A stretch of DNA of 64,000 nt from Adineta ricciae (taxonomy: Eukaryota > Rotifera > Eurotatoria > Adinetida > Adinetidae). The position numbers were made by a program, and so were the translations under genes. The stretch lies in NCBI GenBank assembly GCA_905250025.1, contig CAJNOJ010000140.1, forward strand, positions 124,001 to 188,000, read 5' to 3'. A model generated the notes under the pieces. It saw only the letters and a list, made by a program, of their open reading frames with translations, made no database searches and was not told the DNA's origin. Below are positions 22,034 through 33,243 of this stretch, one piece after another; within the stretch, counting starts at the first letter, position 1, and each line of letters begins with the position of its first letter.

Positions 22034-23715
22034 TTAACTGAATAGTCTTCGTACACGCTGAAATCGGTGTCGAATCAATCGATAGATCATTTCAGCAATT
22101 TCCATTAATGAAAGAAAACTTATGCCAATCCACAGACCCGTCTGACCACCGACATTAGAAATAACATCAACAGCACTCATAGAAGCTTGTTGAGTATAAA
22201 CTTCCACTCGAGTGGACTCACATACAACATCAAGACCAACATAGTTGTGTTCAATATCAGCAAGCCATGTCTGCGACCAATTCTTCGATAGTGGAATCGT
22301 AGTAGATTCGACGAATTCCTTTACATCTGTCATATACCATGGGGTGGGCGATGCAACCGATGATGTTTTAACAACAAATTCATTAGAAGTACATTCTAAA
22401 CCACAATCATCGGCGTATTGACTACTGATGGAATCTGAACTTCGAAATACATCAGCCGCTTTTGAGTAACAGGCATCAGATACGTTACATAGTTGAGCAT
22501 AAATAACGTTTGTAGTGCCTGGCAAGACAATGTAACGTGCAGACCACTCATACGGGCTGACACAACCACATTGCTGATACCTAGTGTACGAAGATAAACA
22601 TGCATTTTGAAAAGATTACAATGAGAATACAAACGTATATGTTTGTATGGCAACCTTAAAACATAATTCTTGTGAATAATCATATTGAATGCCTGTGTAT
22701 TGGTCATACAAAGCTTGTAATCCAGGTGGTGACGTTTCACTGCATGTTGTATAAGGTGTAGGCAGAAGAGTATAGGTCTTCTTACTATAGCCAAATTTGT
22801 ATTTCCGTCCTGGTACTAAAAAGGTATTGACTCTATCAATGAGTGGCATTTGTTTATTATCGTGGATCATAGTGACAATTCCTACACCTGCACAAACAAG
22901 ATGTAATCGTTACATTATTACTAGAAAAGATCGATTCTACCGTCTGTTAAATATGGAACATATTGATGACTGTGCGTGTACAAGCCTAATTCTAATACAC
23001 CACTTTTACCATTTTCATTATTATAATGCAATCCGCCATTGTTAATGTACTGGGATAGGGCATTGAAAGTATAGCAGTAACCATAAAGAGGTAACTGGAA
23101 TCGTACAAAATCAGCAGCAGTACAATTGATACCGTTGTAAATACATTTAACTAGCATTGACTCGAGTGAAAGGTATAAATCATTCAACGACTCATTTCGG
23201 TTCAGTTTTGCTTGTAAGAAATCGATTATGTACGCTCCTTGGTTTCTCGTGAATTTCGTTGTATTTGTCGTATTCGTTAAATTGAGCGAATTCGTGTAAT
23301 TAAGGTAAGGCTGTATAAATTGATCGAAGTGGAGAGGCGAATAGTTACAAACAGTGACTGCTGGAAAAGATTGTGGCCATTGTCCAACAAAATCTACCGA
23401 TGTTTGTGTCGGATATTGAAAATAAGCTAGAATGGCTTCAATGATAAAATAGCACATAATACCGGTGAAGATGATAAATGAAATTGTCCAAAACAGACGA
23501 TTTTGTATACTCTGACTTCGTGCAATACCTGGAATTCCATGCATGGACGTATTCAAGCTGAATTCTTTGATAATTGGTCCTGTATTGCGCATTTTGGGAT
23601 CTGGCTTTACGGCTTCGGGTGTGATTGGAAAAACAGTTGCTATTTGGTTCAAAGCACTGTCCATTGGCCTTAGCTTATTTTTGGACGAAAAAGTTTCCGT
23701 TGCAGATGAAAGCAT
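22034..23715 (-). CDS. DEG/ENaC-family sodium channel subunit, copy B
   Basis: A 524-residue paralogue of the channel at 7586-9245. Exons 23715-22941, 22887-22635 and 22580-22034; introns of 53 and 54 nt interrupt at the same codons and phases as copy A (after the YLTDG/YWSSG position, and just before the CGC segment). Seen: HGIPGIARSQS before TM1, FPAVTVCNYS after it, Cys-rich ectodomain, CGCVSP, and GLWIGISFLSLMEIAE with the G-x-S filter. The N-terminus is longer than copy A and rich in charged/polar residues. The ATG at 23715 begins the open frame. Likely a subunit of a homo- or heterotrimeric cation channel; ligand unknown. Confidence 0.9.
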
Positions 23716-25252
23716 ATTCGTTTTCGTTCTTTGCTTGCAGAAACCGGTGAATGTGCCAATTTTGATACGTATTTACGAATGTTAATTCATGTTATGCTTG
23801 CCTTAAATAGATTGAAAGCATATAGAAGACATAAATGTATTTCGTGCTTTTTCAATACAAGCACAGTGTAGGTGTTCTAAATATTACCGGAAGGCTTTTG
23901 AGTATGAGTCAGAAGAAAAATATTGTTTTTGTCATGTTCGTTTCTTAAATATAATAAATATTTGGTCATGCATGCAAATTTAATACACGAGGTAAAGCTT
24001 ATGTCGAAGTTTATTCTACAATGATCTAGACAGTGTATTTATTCATTCTGCGACGAAGATTGTATTTTACGTACAATCTTGACATAATTGAGAGCATCAG
24101 TGTTTCGATCTTTTTAAAATGCTGTGGAATAAGGATATTTTGTGAAGTTTTCAACAATCAATGAGTGCATATGACTGGAAATAAGGTCACCAACCGCCAA
24201 TTGGCTAGCGATTTCTTTTATACAACCTGTGTCATAGGTTTGAATGACTTGTAAACTATCAATTGTATTTACTGAATAGAGCAAAAATACTATATGATCA
24301 TCACTGTTATTACCGAAGGCCTACTTTTTTTTCTCTTAATAAATCAACTGAATAAAGAAAAGCATTGCATCGGAGAGAATAAGTTTGACCTGTTTTTCTC
24401 CTTCATGAATGGATAAACGATGTTCGAAACCTTTCGTTTCATTGATATTTCTCCTCACTCTTGTGCGGTGAAGATTGGCAAATGTCTAGGTCACTTTTGA
24501 CCCATATCATCTGGATATTACAGATACTAGATTTAAAAACAATGATGGTAGCTAAAGGTTCGTATCCGAAATGAAATAGTTCTAATTACATGTTTGTTTA
24601 TCATAAAAAATTCTAACAGTCGAATGATTTATCGAGTATGTTTTATTAATTATGATGTATACAAGAATATGCTTGAAACATGAGCGTGTTTCGCAGTTAC
24701 CTATATCACCGGTGATTTTGAGATTTCTCTTCAGTTTAGACTCTGTGCTGCAAATGACTCGCCTTTCGTTTCACCCTAGTGCAAACTGATATATCTATCG
24801 ATAAAAAGTCTAAAATCACTGGTAAACTCCCACAATTGTTGAGACGTGTGGCTCGATGAATTAAAGTGGAGTTTCACACACATGCATTCAAGCCAGCCGA
24901 ACTTTTCGATTATGTCATAAACGAAAACATTGTCTTTTTCACCGAAAGAAGCAGAAGGCAACGCGTATCTTAACAAGGTTTGTTTTTCTCTCTTTTTAGA
25001 TGTAATTCTTTCTCATTCTTTCTGTTTTTTCTTGCTTGCATCGACTGGTAAATTTTATTGTGTAATTTTCAACGAGCGACGAAAACAGCAACAGTTACTT
25101 CCTTTAGACAAAAAAGACTTCTTCTGTTCGTATTTGATGAAAATCTCATTGTGTTTTCAGACATATAAAAACTTCGAGTAACTTAATTTTTAGATTCGTG
25201 AGGATCACCAAGAAGTATTATCATTTCAACGAAAAAAATTTTCGAAGACAAC
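23716..25252. other. Divergent intergenic region with possible 5'UTR intron
   Basis: Between DEG/ENaC copy B (-) and the transglutaminase-like gene (+). No gene is supported. A donor-like GTTTGT near 24977 and an acceptor TTTTCAG near 25160 could bound a 5'UTR intron of the gene at 25253; this is tentative. Confidence 0.4.
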
Positions 25253-27634
25253 ATGGCGCATGCAAGTGGTGCAGCCGAAACGGTTAAAGAACCACGGATA
25301 AGGGCGACAAATTATCAGCTAGTTTGGTTAGCGCATAATATTGAGAAAATACAACAAGATTTTACTCAATCGTTCAATGATTTACAAAGTATGACAAAAT
25401 CCATGGAAGTATTCAGTAGTGCTGATGTACTAGTGAATCATATATTTGAAAATAATCGAAACAAAATCATTTTGGTGATAGCCGGAGCTCTGGGAGAAAA
25501 TACGATACCTATTATTCACGATGCACCTCATCTTGATGCTGTCTTCGTCTTCTGTCTTAATCGAAGTCGACACGAAAAATGGGCTAAAGATTGGACAAAA
25601 GTCGCGGGTGTTTATGACAAGATCGATGCCGTGTGTGAAGCAGTAAAACAGCGCTTACAAAGTGAAGCTTCAAAAGAGCCTCCACAGATTACCCCAGAAA
25701 CAGATCCAATAAGTGATCCACCTCAGCCACCACGACGACATAGTAATCGGGTTAAATCGACTACTCTCGATGATCAAAAACACGAAAAGAGAAGAAAACG
25801 GTCACACGACCGTCGAGATCGATCACACGAGACCGTTCGACCCAATGATGACGTGTCAGCAACCACTATTCATGCAGCTTCATCTGCCGATTCGATAATG
25901 ATGGAAAAGGAGATGCCCAAGGATTCATCTAAACAGGATGACGACGACCTTATTTCATTGGTAAAGTTGCGGTTGCCACCGAAACGAGATGCATCCAGTT
26001 CGAAACCTTCATTACCGACCACGTTAGACCAACTGAGGGAAACTCTAATTACTATAACAGAACGAAAATTAGGTACAACTACTCTTCGCAAGAGTGATCC
26101 TCACGGTCCAACATCATCAGCGAGTAAAGGTGTATCCGATCGATCGGAACATACTCTTATGGAAACTATTCGAGAAGGCGTAGACACCAAGCCAAACGAT
26201 ACTAACGAATTAAGCAAGATGTTTAATGACTTGAAGCAATCGCTGCTTGATACGCTTGCACAACAACAACCATTGTTATTGAAAGAACTGATTAAAGAAA
26301 CGGTTGAAGAAGCGATTAAAAGTCAAGAGAAACCAATGGCATCTACTACTCCTAGGACGACTGCGTTGCCTACTCTTCGACGAACAATTACGCTAGCTTC
26401 AGTTCCAGAAGTACAAATCACTGCTGATTCGAAGAAAACCCGTACTGATGCTGCTTTTCGTCAACAGCGTGCTGCTGTTGTTGCAAATAAAGATTTTCGT
26501 AATAGGGTTCGGCAATGGTCAACAGTAACCTCAATGGCTGATCTTGTATCGAACATCAAAGCATGTGGTTCGAATGATTTAGAACATACATGGTTACTAT
26601 TTTGTTGGATAGGTCAAAATATTAAGTATGCATTGCACTGTAATAACAATGCCGCGGAAACTGTTTTTCGAACAAGACAAGGCGTTTGTCGTGGCTTCGC
26701 TAGTCTCTATCACGAATTTTGCACATTACTCGGTATTCAATGTTTTGAAATAAGTGGATTTGCTAAAAATAATTTCGTGCAAGGCTTTGTCGAACTGAAG
26801 CAGTCACCTCATGCATGGAATAGCGTTGTAATCGATGATCATACCTACTTAGTCGATCCAACGTGGGGTGCTGGTGGCCGTGATAATGAAGTAACGCTCG
26901 AAGATTTCTATTTTCTGACACCACCGGAGGAATTTATTTATTCACATTATTGCCTCGGAACACAATTACTCGAACCTGAGATAACTATCGATGAATTTCT
27001 TAGTTTGCCAGTTATGAAATCGTCCTATTACCAATTTGATTTGAATTTATTATCGCCAAAGCAAGGTTTTAATCCCATTAACGATAATCTGTTCAAAGTA
27101 TCAGTTCGAACACCAAAGCATGTCGAATTGACTGCCAGTTTGCAAATCGGCCATGAACAATATCCACGTAATCTGCACACATTATGTCAACGAGATGAGA
27201 ATAATCCTGATATATTCAACTGTTTCTTTGCTCCACCTGTCGATGGCCTTTATAATGTCGATATCTACGCAAAGACCAGTGAAGAAACATCCTATCAAGG
27301 TGTTATCAACATGCGTCTACAGGTTTCCAATCTGATGAGTAGTTTTACTTTTCCCCAAACCTATTTGACTTTCTCTCAACACAACTGTATTCTAATTCAC
27401 CCATTACAACGTCTTGTGTACAAAAACGATGAAATACTAATTCATATGATTATACCGAATGCCAATGTGATTAAAATTGAGAATGGCGATTATCAAATCG
27501 TTCCCGATAAGGATGAATATAAAAAGGGTGTTTTGCAGAAAAAAATACGTGTTCAAGGAAATATTAAAATTTGTGGCCGGTGGGATGCAAACGCTGATAC
27601 TATCTCAGTCATCTGTATATTTCACATGGCTTAA
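25253..27634 (+). CDS. Transglutaminase-like (kyphoscoliosis-peptidase type) protein with shared N-terminal module
   Basis: A 793-residue single-exon protein. Residues 21-135 repeat the N-terminal module of the ADP-ribosyltransferase at 5505 (LVWL at 23, GALGE at 78-82, IHD at 88, FVFC at 98, RHEKWAKDW at 106). Residues 140-390 are a charged, Ser/Arg/Pro-rich linker, probably disordered, with a short helical LLKELIKETVEEAIK stretch. Residues 440-560 form a transglutaminase-like domain with a complete triad: Cys479 in RQGVCRGF, His520 in PHAWNSV, Asp535 in VDPTWG. The C-terminal part (about 600-793) resembles the beta-sandwich repeats after the domain in KY-type proteins. It could act as a protease or cross-linking enzyme; the target is unknown. 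AATAAA lies at 27652. Confidence 0.82.
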   Translation: MAHASGAAETVKEPRIRATNYQLVWLAHNIEKIQQDFTQSFNDLQSMTKSMEVFSSADVLVNHIFENNRNKIILVIAGALGENTIPIIHDAPHLDAVFVFCLNRSRHEKWAKDWTKVAGVYDKIDAVCEAVKQRLQSEASKEPPQITPETDPISDPPQPPRRHSNRVKSTTLDDQKHEKRRKRSHDRRDRSHETVRPNDDVSATTIHAASSADSIMMEKEMPKDSSKQDDDDLISLVKLRLPPKRDASSSKPSLPTTLDQLRETLITITERKLGTTTLRKSDPHGPTSSASKGVSDRSEHTLMETIREGVDTKPNDTNELSKMFNDLKQSLLDTLAQQQPLLLKELIKETVEEAIKSQEKPMASTTPRTTALPTLRRTITLASVPEVQITADSKKTRTDAAFRQQRAAVVANKDFRNRVRQWSTVTSMADLVSNIKACGSNDLEHTWLLFCWIGQNIKYALHCNNNAAETVFRTRQGVCRGFASLYHEFCTLLGIQCFEISGFAKNNFVQGFVELKQSPHAWNSVVIDDHTYLVDPTWGAGGRDNEVTLEDFYFLTPPEEFIYSHYCLGTQLLEPEITIDEFLSLPVMKSSYYQFDLNLLSPKQGFNPINDNLFKVSVRTPKHVELTASLQIGHEQYPRNLHTLCQRDENNPDIFNCFFAPPVDGLYNVDIYAKTSEETSYQGVINMRLQVSNLMSSFTFPQTYLTFSQHNCILIHPLQRLVYKNDEILIHMIIPNANVIKIENGDYQIVPDKDEYKKGVLQKKIRVQGNIKICGRWDANADTISVICIFHMA

Positions 27635-27851
27635 GCTTGTTTTTCCATTTTAATAAAATGTCACGTAAATTTGCTTTGTCATTGATGTATATGTTACTGT
27701 TCGTCACGTTCTTTTACAATGAAAAGAGAAGTTTTCTTTCTGTCTTTCGTTTTATTGGAGTATATAATAACACGTGCTTTCTTTTATTATATGCACTTTT
27801 AGAAAAAGAAATAGTCATAGCTAGAATTTAATAGTTTACTACGACGAGAAT

Positions 27852-28616
27852 ATGTCGACAAAGCCACTTGCTATTATTACCGGTGCAGCATCAGGAATTG
27901 GACGTGCTGTAGCTCAACGATTAGCGAAAACACATACATTGTTATTAGTCGATCGAGCTGAATTCGAAAAAGGTCTAGAAGCCGAAACATTTCAAATCGA
28001 CGTTTCGCAAGCAGATCAATGGAAGACGATCACAGAAGCAATCAAAGATCGACCGATCGATTTTATTATGTTAAATGCAGGTATTGGAAGCAAACCATCG
28101 TGGACTGATCCAACTGGATGGCGTACGATGATCGATACGAATTTATTCGGTATCGTCAATGGCATTGCAACTATTCTTCCATTGATTGAAAATAAAAAGG
28201 CAACAATTGTTATCACTGGATCAAAGCAAGGTATTACTAATCCGCCTGGAAACCCAGCATACAATGCATCAAAAGCGGCCGTGAAATCTGTTGCTGAAAG
28301 TCTTTCTTATGATCTTCGTAAGACAAATATAGAAGTGTATCTTCTCATTCCTGGATATACTTATACTGGTATGACTTCCGGCACGTCGACAAGTAAACCG
28401 GATGCAGCATGGACTCCCGAACAAGTTGCATCGTACATGTTTGATAAAATCAAACAAAAGCAATTCTATATCCTGTGTCCTGATAATGATGTTACAAATG
28501 AATTAGATTACAAGCGTATGACTTGGAATTTACGTGATATTACCGAAAGTCGTCCAGCTCTTTCCCGGTGGCGTGAAGAAACTGCTGATGAATTCGCACA
28601 ATTCATTAAACAATAA
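27852..28616 (+). CDS. Short-chain dehydrogenase/reductase
   Basis: A 254-residue NAD(P)-dependent oxidoreductase of the classical SDR type. Cofactor motif TGAASGIG at residues 10-17, NAGIG motif near 75, catalytic Ser in ITGSKQG, and the YNASK active site with Tyr137 and Lys141. A PG motif after the active site suits classical SDRs. The N-terminal part is short between the glycine loop and the first acidic residue (VDRAE), which suggests NAD preference; this is inference. Single exon. It is convergent with the BAHD-like gene: stops are 65 bp apart and each strand carries its own AATAAA in that gap (28637 on +, about 28649-28654 on -). Confidence 0.88.
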   Translation: MSTKPLAIITGAASGIGRAVAQRLAKTHTLLLVDRAEFEKGLEAETFQIDVSQADQWKTITEAIKDRPIDFIMLNAGIGSKPSWTDPTGWRTMIDTNLFGIVNGIATILPLIENKKATIVITGSKQGITNPPGNPAYNASKAAVKSVAESLSYDLRKTNIEVYLLIPGYTYTGMTSGTSTSKPDAAWTPEQVASYMFDKIKQKQFYILCPDNDVTNELDYKRMTWNLRDITESRPALSRWREETADEFAQFIKQ

Positions 28617-28681
28617 ATCATGTTCCTTCTTTTTTAAATAAAGTTCATTTTATTATTTAAATAAAAAATTCTACTCTATTT

Positions 28682-30061
28682 TCAACGGTATTTATGTATC
28701 ATTTTCTGTTCGAGTAATCTTGTGTAATCACTTTCTCGTAATGCTAACACGATGTTCACTGATTCATCCCGTTTGTGTGAATCCATCATAGCAAAATATT
28801 GTGGAAATACTTGTTTTGTTGGTCCACTATAGATTGGATAATTATCACCACCACCAAAATTGCCTCCTAACATGTTCACCTTTCGCCATGATGCGCAATG
28901 AAAATCATGATTGATGATGTCAGCATCGACTTGGTTTTTTCCAATTTTACCATCACCGCTAGTTAAGTAGGCATTGTAATATTTCAATGATTGGACCGTT
29001 TGTTTTGCGTGCATTTCATGAATCCATTTAGCCAAGGACGGAAGCGTTGGTGGTTCATCTGCTGTCCATGTGTCATACAGCCAAAACGCAAACGAACCAA
29101 AATAATAGAGTGTCTCTGGTGAATACGAAACGGCAAAACGTGTTCGTCCATTTAACGACTGAAGAATTTTGATTTTATCGTTGCCTACAAATGATTTTTG
29201 TGTTGCCTGAGCAATCACTAATACCATGTGTGCATAAAGCGCATCATATGTACTGATGTAATCAACAGCTGATGAAAGATCTTTCATCGCTGCTACTTTG
29301 ATGTTCTTCAATTCATCGGCCGAAAAATGGTAAACACGAGAGATCACACGTTCTGAAAATCCAGCTCGAACAAGCACAGTTTCTGGTGACGGAATAAGAT
29401 CACGAGTAAAGACGCAATTGGCAGGACGAGTCAGCGGTGCGCGCTGCTGTTGCTCCTCTGTTGAAAAGAGAACAAATGACTTGTCCATCATTGGTAGGTT
29501 TTTCGGCGTTCCACCAGCAGCCCAGCTTGTGATAAAATGCGCTGAACTTTGTGCATCCATCAAACAATGGCATACTACTATAGATATGACCACAGAATCG
29601 CACTGAAGGCGTGTTACTTGTATAGACATCAACGGTCCGGTGAAATCATTCGGTATGAGAACATCCAAATCCGTTGAATTGATGTGTTCATAGTCGAATT
29701 CTTCATCATCTGTTCGTTGAATGAAATAATCCAATGATTGATCTGGACATTGGGCGTCAGTGTAAAGAACACCTTCATTATTCAAATGAACGGTGACGTT
29801 ACCATTTTCATCTTCTGTTCCACGGCCAGCTAGAATTGTAAAATAGTTGAGTGTGTTTGATAAAGTCAACTGTAATTGTTTCGACGGCATAAATTCATCC
29901 CTGGTTTGTTTCAATTTGTTTGGATAGAACCAGACCATACGAAGAGGCCAAGCTTTTGCATTAGATTCGACAGCCATACAAGTAATTGATTCAGCAGCGT
30001 TTTGATCCATTGGATTCGAACATTTAATAATAATAGATGGATCTTTGGTAATCGTACACAT
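28682..30061 (-). CDS. BAHD-type acyltransferase
   Basis: A 459-residue single-exon enzyme predicted to move an acyl group from CoA to an alcohol or amine. The BAHD/HCT signature HxxxD is present as HCLMD (His165, Asp169) near the end of the first half, at the usual position. The second structural motif, normally DFGWG, appears as NFGGG in the WRKVNMLGGNFGGG segment. Length is typical for the family (about 430-460). BAHD enzymes are mainly plant and fungal; presence in an animal genome suggests acquisition. The altered DFGWG motif may shift substrate choice. The ATG at 30061 begins the frame. Confidence 0.8.
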   Translation of the reverse strand: MCTITKDPSIIIKCSNPMDQNAAESITCMAVESNAKAWPLRMVWFYPNKLKQTRDEFMPSKQLQLTLSNTLNYFTILAGRGTEDENGNVTVHLNNEGVLYTDAQCPDQSLDYFIQRTDDEEFDYEHINSTDLDVLIPNDFTGPLMSIQVTRLQCDSVVISIVVCHCLMDAQSSAHFITSWAAGGTPKNLPMMDKSFVLFSTEEQQQRAPLTRPANCVFTRDLIPSPETVLVRAGFSERVISRVYHFSADELKNIKVAAMKDLSSAVDYISTYDALYAHMVLVIAQATQKSFVGNDKIKILQSLNGRTRFAVSYSPETLYYFGSFAFWLYDTWTADEPPTLPSLAKWIHEMHAKQTVQSLKYYNAYLTSGDGKIGKNQVDADIINHDFHCASWRKVNMLGGNFGGGDNYPIYSGPTKQVFPQYFAMMDSHKRDESVNIVLALRESDYTRLLEQKMIHKYR

Positions 30062-30837
30062 ATTCTCAGTTGATAAAAATAACGTGAGTCAAATCCGATG
30101 TATGTTAGTTGAATATCTATCGTCCTGCGGCTCTTTATACCTATCTGGATTTGATGTCGAAATTACACCGTGTACTGATGAAAGTATAAGATATTATCAG
30201 TGACGGCAAATACAATGAGTAAATATCAGTGGTATTATGTGGACATATTTGCTCTATATTTCGTGTAGAACAATGAATCAAACACAAATCCTTCTTTGCA
30301 CTAAGGCTAGATTCAACAATCTAAACGTGTGATCCAATTCATTCTGCAGGTCGTCAAATATTTGTATATTGTTAGTGCATAGATGTCACATATTGGCAAC
30401 AGACATAGATGCCTTCTAGGTACGTATAGATTAATAATAAGTACTATAGTTAGCATTTCTCAGGTCTTCATCAGATTGAATTAACTGCAGTGAATTCACT
30501 AGGAAAGTCAGCAAAGCAACTATTCATGCTGTAAGTGTTTTATTTATTTACATCATGATTAAAAGATCATCATCATAACGAAAGTTGACAAGCGAGTTTG
30601 TTGTAGGTGAATTTTTCTGACAGCCGAAGAGGGAACTAATGAATCTAACTAAGATGTTGCACTCATTGGATGCATATAACGGTCACACAGCTAGAGTACA
30701 CTATTGTCTTGAGATCTTCCATGCGTGTAATCGCGAATATATAAATTACAAGTTAATCTGAAGAATACGTGTATGAAAAACGACTGAGTAAACCATCTTC
30801 CGACCTTCAAGATTTGATTTGATTTGATTGTATGAAA
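30062..30837. other. Intergenic, no gene seen
   Basis: Spacer between two minus-strand genes; AT-rich with short open frames only. Confidence 0.5.
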
Positions 30838-31821
30838 TTAACGTAAATCATTTACACACACCTGAGCATGTCTCGTTGTATTGTTTGTACAGTCTTGTAC
30901 TGAATCCATCGGTCGTTGTGGAATCCAATAAAATAGTTTATTTTTCAAAACTTTGCGAAATTCGCTTGATTTATAAACATAGATATAAAATGTGAAAACG
31001 TAATTGAAATGATAGAAGATCAAAATAACTTGTCCAACAAATGCTTCGATTGCAATTTGTGATGCGCCTTTATGCAAACCACTTGTCAAATCAAGATACA
31101 TGTTTTGAAAACCGAAAGGGATGCCAGATATAGCAAGTATCACCAATTGAGGCATGAGCATTGCTCGCACTTGTTTTGCAAGTTTGGCGTGTGTTTGCTG
31201 GACATCACTACAACGAAGATTTCTAACTGTACCTAGTGTGCAGTAAGCAATCATGCCAGCAGGACCTATACCATAGACAAATGGTGTGAATACATAGGTA
31301 TTAAACTTTGTGTATGCTCCAGGTAGAAATACACACACATGATTGATAATGCCTGTATGGAATATAATTGGAATATAGATTAATATCCAAAAAATAACGC
31401 TGCAAACAATAACTAATCGGACAACACGAAGTGAACTCCAGCGATTCCGAATCGTAACATATCGGGAAGTAGCGACATATTGATCGAACGCAGCCCAGCA
31501 TGGAAATGATATGGCTGCAACGGTTGTGACATAACGTAAATATGTATGCTCCTTACAAGCTGCTACATCGGCGTTCATTAACGATACGTTAAAGCCATAT
31601 ACAAGGATCATTTGTATGTAGATTGTAGGAAGATGAATGCCAGTAATGATCGCGCCAGCCAGTAAATATGTCAAACTTGTATTTTGTCGAAATGAACGTT
31701 TCTGAAGGATGACAATAATAATCAATAGTGATCCAATCATTCCCAGAATCAACATTGGTATTGCGAATATATAATTGAGCAAACGTGTAAGCAAGTTGAA
31801 CGTTTCTTCTAAAGACATCAT
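30838..31821 (-). CDS. Rhodopsin-like GPCR (orphan)
   Basis: A 327-residue seven-helix membrane protein without introns. TM1 has GMIGSLL in place of GN, a Cys before TM3 (ACKEH) can pair with an ECL2 Cys (HVCVF), and the end of TM3 reads FDQYVATSRY, a variant of the DRY motif. A short N-terminus precedes TM1, and the NPxxY region at TM7 is replaced by FTFYIYVY. Two adjacent ATGs lie at 31821/31818. The ligand cannot be inferred. One of six GPCRs in the window. Confidence 0.82.
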   Translation of the reverse strand: MMSLEETFNLLTRLLNYIFAIPMLILGMIGSLLIIIVILQKRSFRQNTSLTYLLAGAIITGIHLPTIYIQMILVYGFNVSLMNADVAACKEHTYLRYVTTVAAISFPCWAAFDQYVATSRYVTIRNRWSSLRVVRLVIVCSVIFWILIYIPIIFHTGIINHVCVFLPGAYTKFNTYVFTPFVYGIGPAGMIAYCTLGTVRNLRCSDVQQTHAKLAKQVRAMLMPQLVILAISGIPFGFQNMYLDLTSGLHKGASQIAIEAFVGQVILIFYHFNYVFTFYIYVYKSSEFRKVLKNKLFYWIPQRPMDSVQDCTNNTTRHAQVCVNDLR

Positions 31822-33243
31822 TGCTGTGGTCGCTGGTTCGAATTTTTTAAATCTAAAAGTGTTGTTTAGACAAAAGATGAATTGATGTGAAGATTCATTT
31901 GCTCTTTTTCAGACGAAACGTCCGATATGCTGTAGAGAAAACACTTTGCACGACAAATAGTGAGTGCAAGTTCGAAGTTAAGATTCTAGCACATTACCTA
32001 TCGCTCTCAGACACGTACACAAAAAGTGCAGGGATTATGGTAAGCTGTGTATCACTTTACTTACGAAAATATACGGTTAAATCAGTTGTTACCAGAACTA
32101 GGTTTCTGTTTTCAAAACTTCGTCTGTTTAAGAATGTTTCAGTAATGTGTGCATGTCGGTTTCACCTTCTGGTTTCCAGAGGCTGCGCCAATGAACTTTT
32201 TTTGATAACGACTATAGTATCTTTTCAAAAAGAGAGAAAATGTTAGAGAAATATCTATGACTTTTAGAAGATGACCTTTGCAGTTGTTATTTTCTAGAAA
32301 TAACAATAACCGTCGTTTATCATGTTGAATGAACCTGATTGTTGCAAAGGATATTGTTTAGATTTTCAAACAAGCAATCTTTATTGTGCTTTGCCCTCAG
32401 GATGGAGTCGAGCGCATGACTTCGCCCGAATAACTCAAAAGAAAAAACGTCCGTCCGTATATTGTGTCAGTGAAGCGCAAGATACAAAAGTATGATAAAT
32501 ATTTAATCTCGGTGTCAAAGCATCGTTGAATATGAAGTTCTACGTACAAATAGCATGACTTTAGATGCATCAGACTATAGCTCACGAATACTGAACATCG
32601 CAAGTGATTGGTTACTGTATTATCTCTCTGAAAGTGGCACCTTAAACCTCATTATTCCAGATTCGTTTAGTCTTAATCATATGAGTTGGAGTTATGTCAT
32701 CTAACAACATTGCGTCCTCCTGAGCATTAATATCTTCGTTAGCATTATAATGAAAATCCTTCGAGTTAATCAAGTTGATTCAACAGCATGAATGACGGTT
32801 ATTTGTCGTTTCTAGCAAAAATGACTGAGAAAGTCATATTAGAAAAGCGTTAGACATTTTCTCTGTGCCTGATAATATGTCATTGCCATTCTGAAAACAT
32901 CAAACTACTTTATATTTTCCGCTAATAAATTATTATATTTCTCATTATCAAAGATGTTTTCTGAAGCAAATCGATATTCATGGTTTTACTTTAAAACTAA
33001 TCATAAGACAGGAAAAGACAAGTTTATTTCATCTTCTTAATTACACACCGTGCGTTATCTCGTATCAAACAATTAGCCCACTTATTATTATTGCCCTCAT
33101 TTGAACCTTTGCAGATAATTTGTCCACTTGGGCATGTCAATCTATGTCACTTGGACACACAGCTGCATTTTTAAGTACCTTTACGTTCTTCTACTACATA
33201 ATAAAAATCTAGATTACAACGCCAAAGTACCTTAAAACGCATT
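31822..33243. other. Intergenic, no gene seen
   Basis: AT-rich spacer between the GPCR and the 3' end of the acid phosphatase. A 119-codon + strand frame at 31887-32246 has no motif and atypical composition; not called as a gene. Confidence 0.45.

Noticed and set aside
31887-32246. 119-codon + strand frame
   Set aside because: No domain, atypical residue composition, no neighbouring promoter or homologue recognised.
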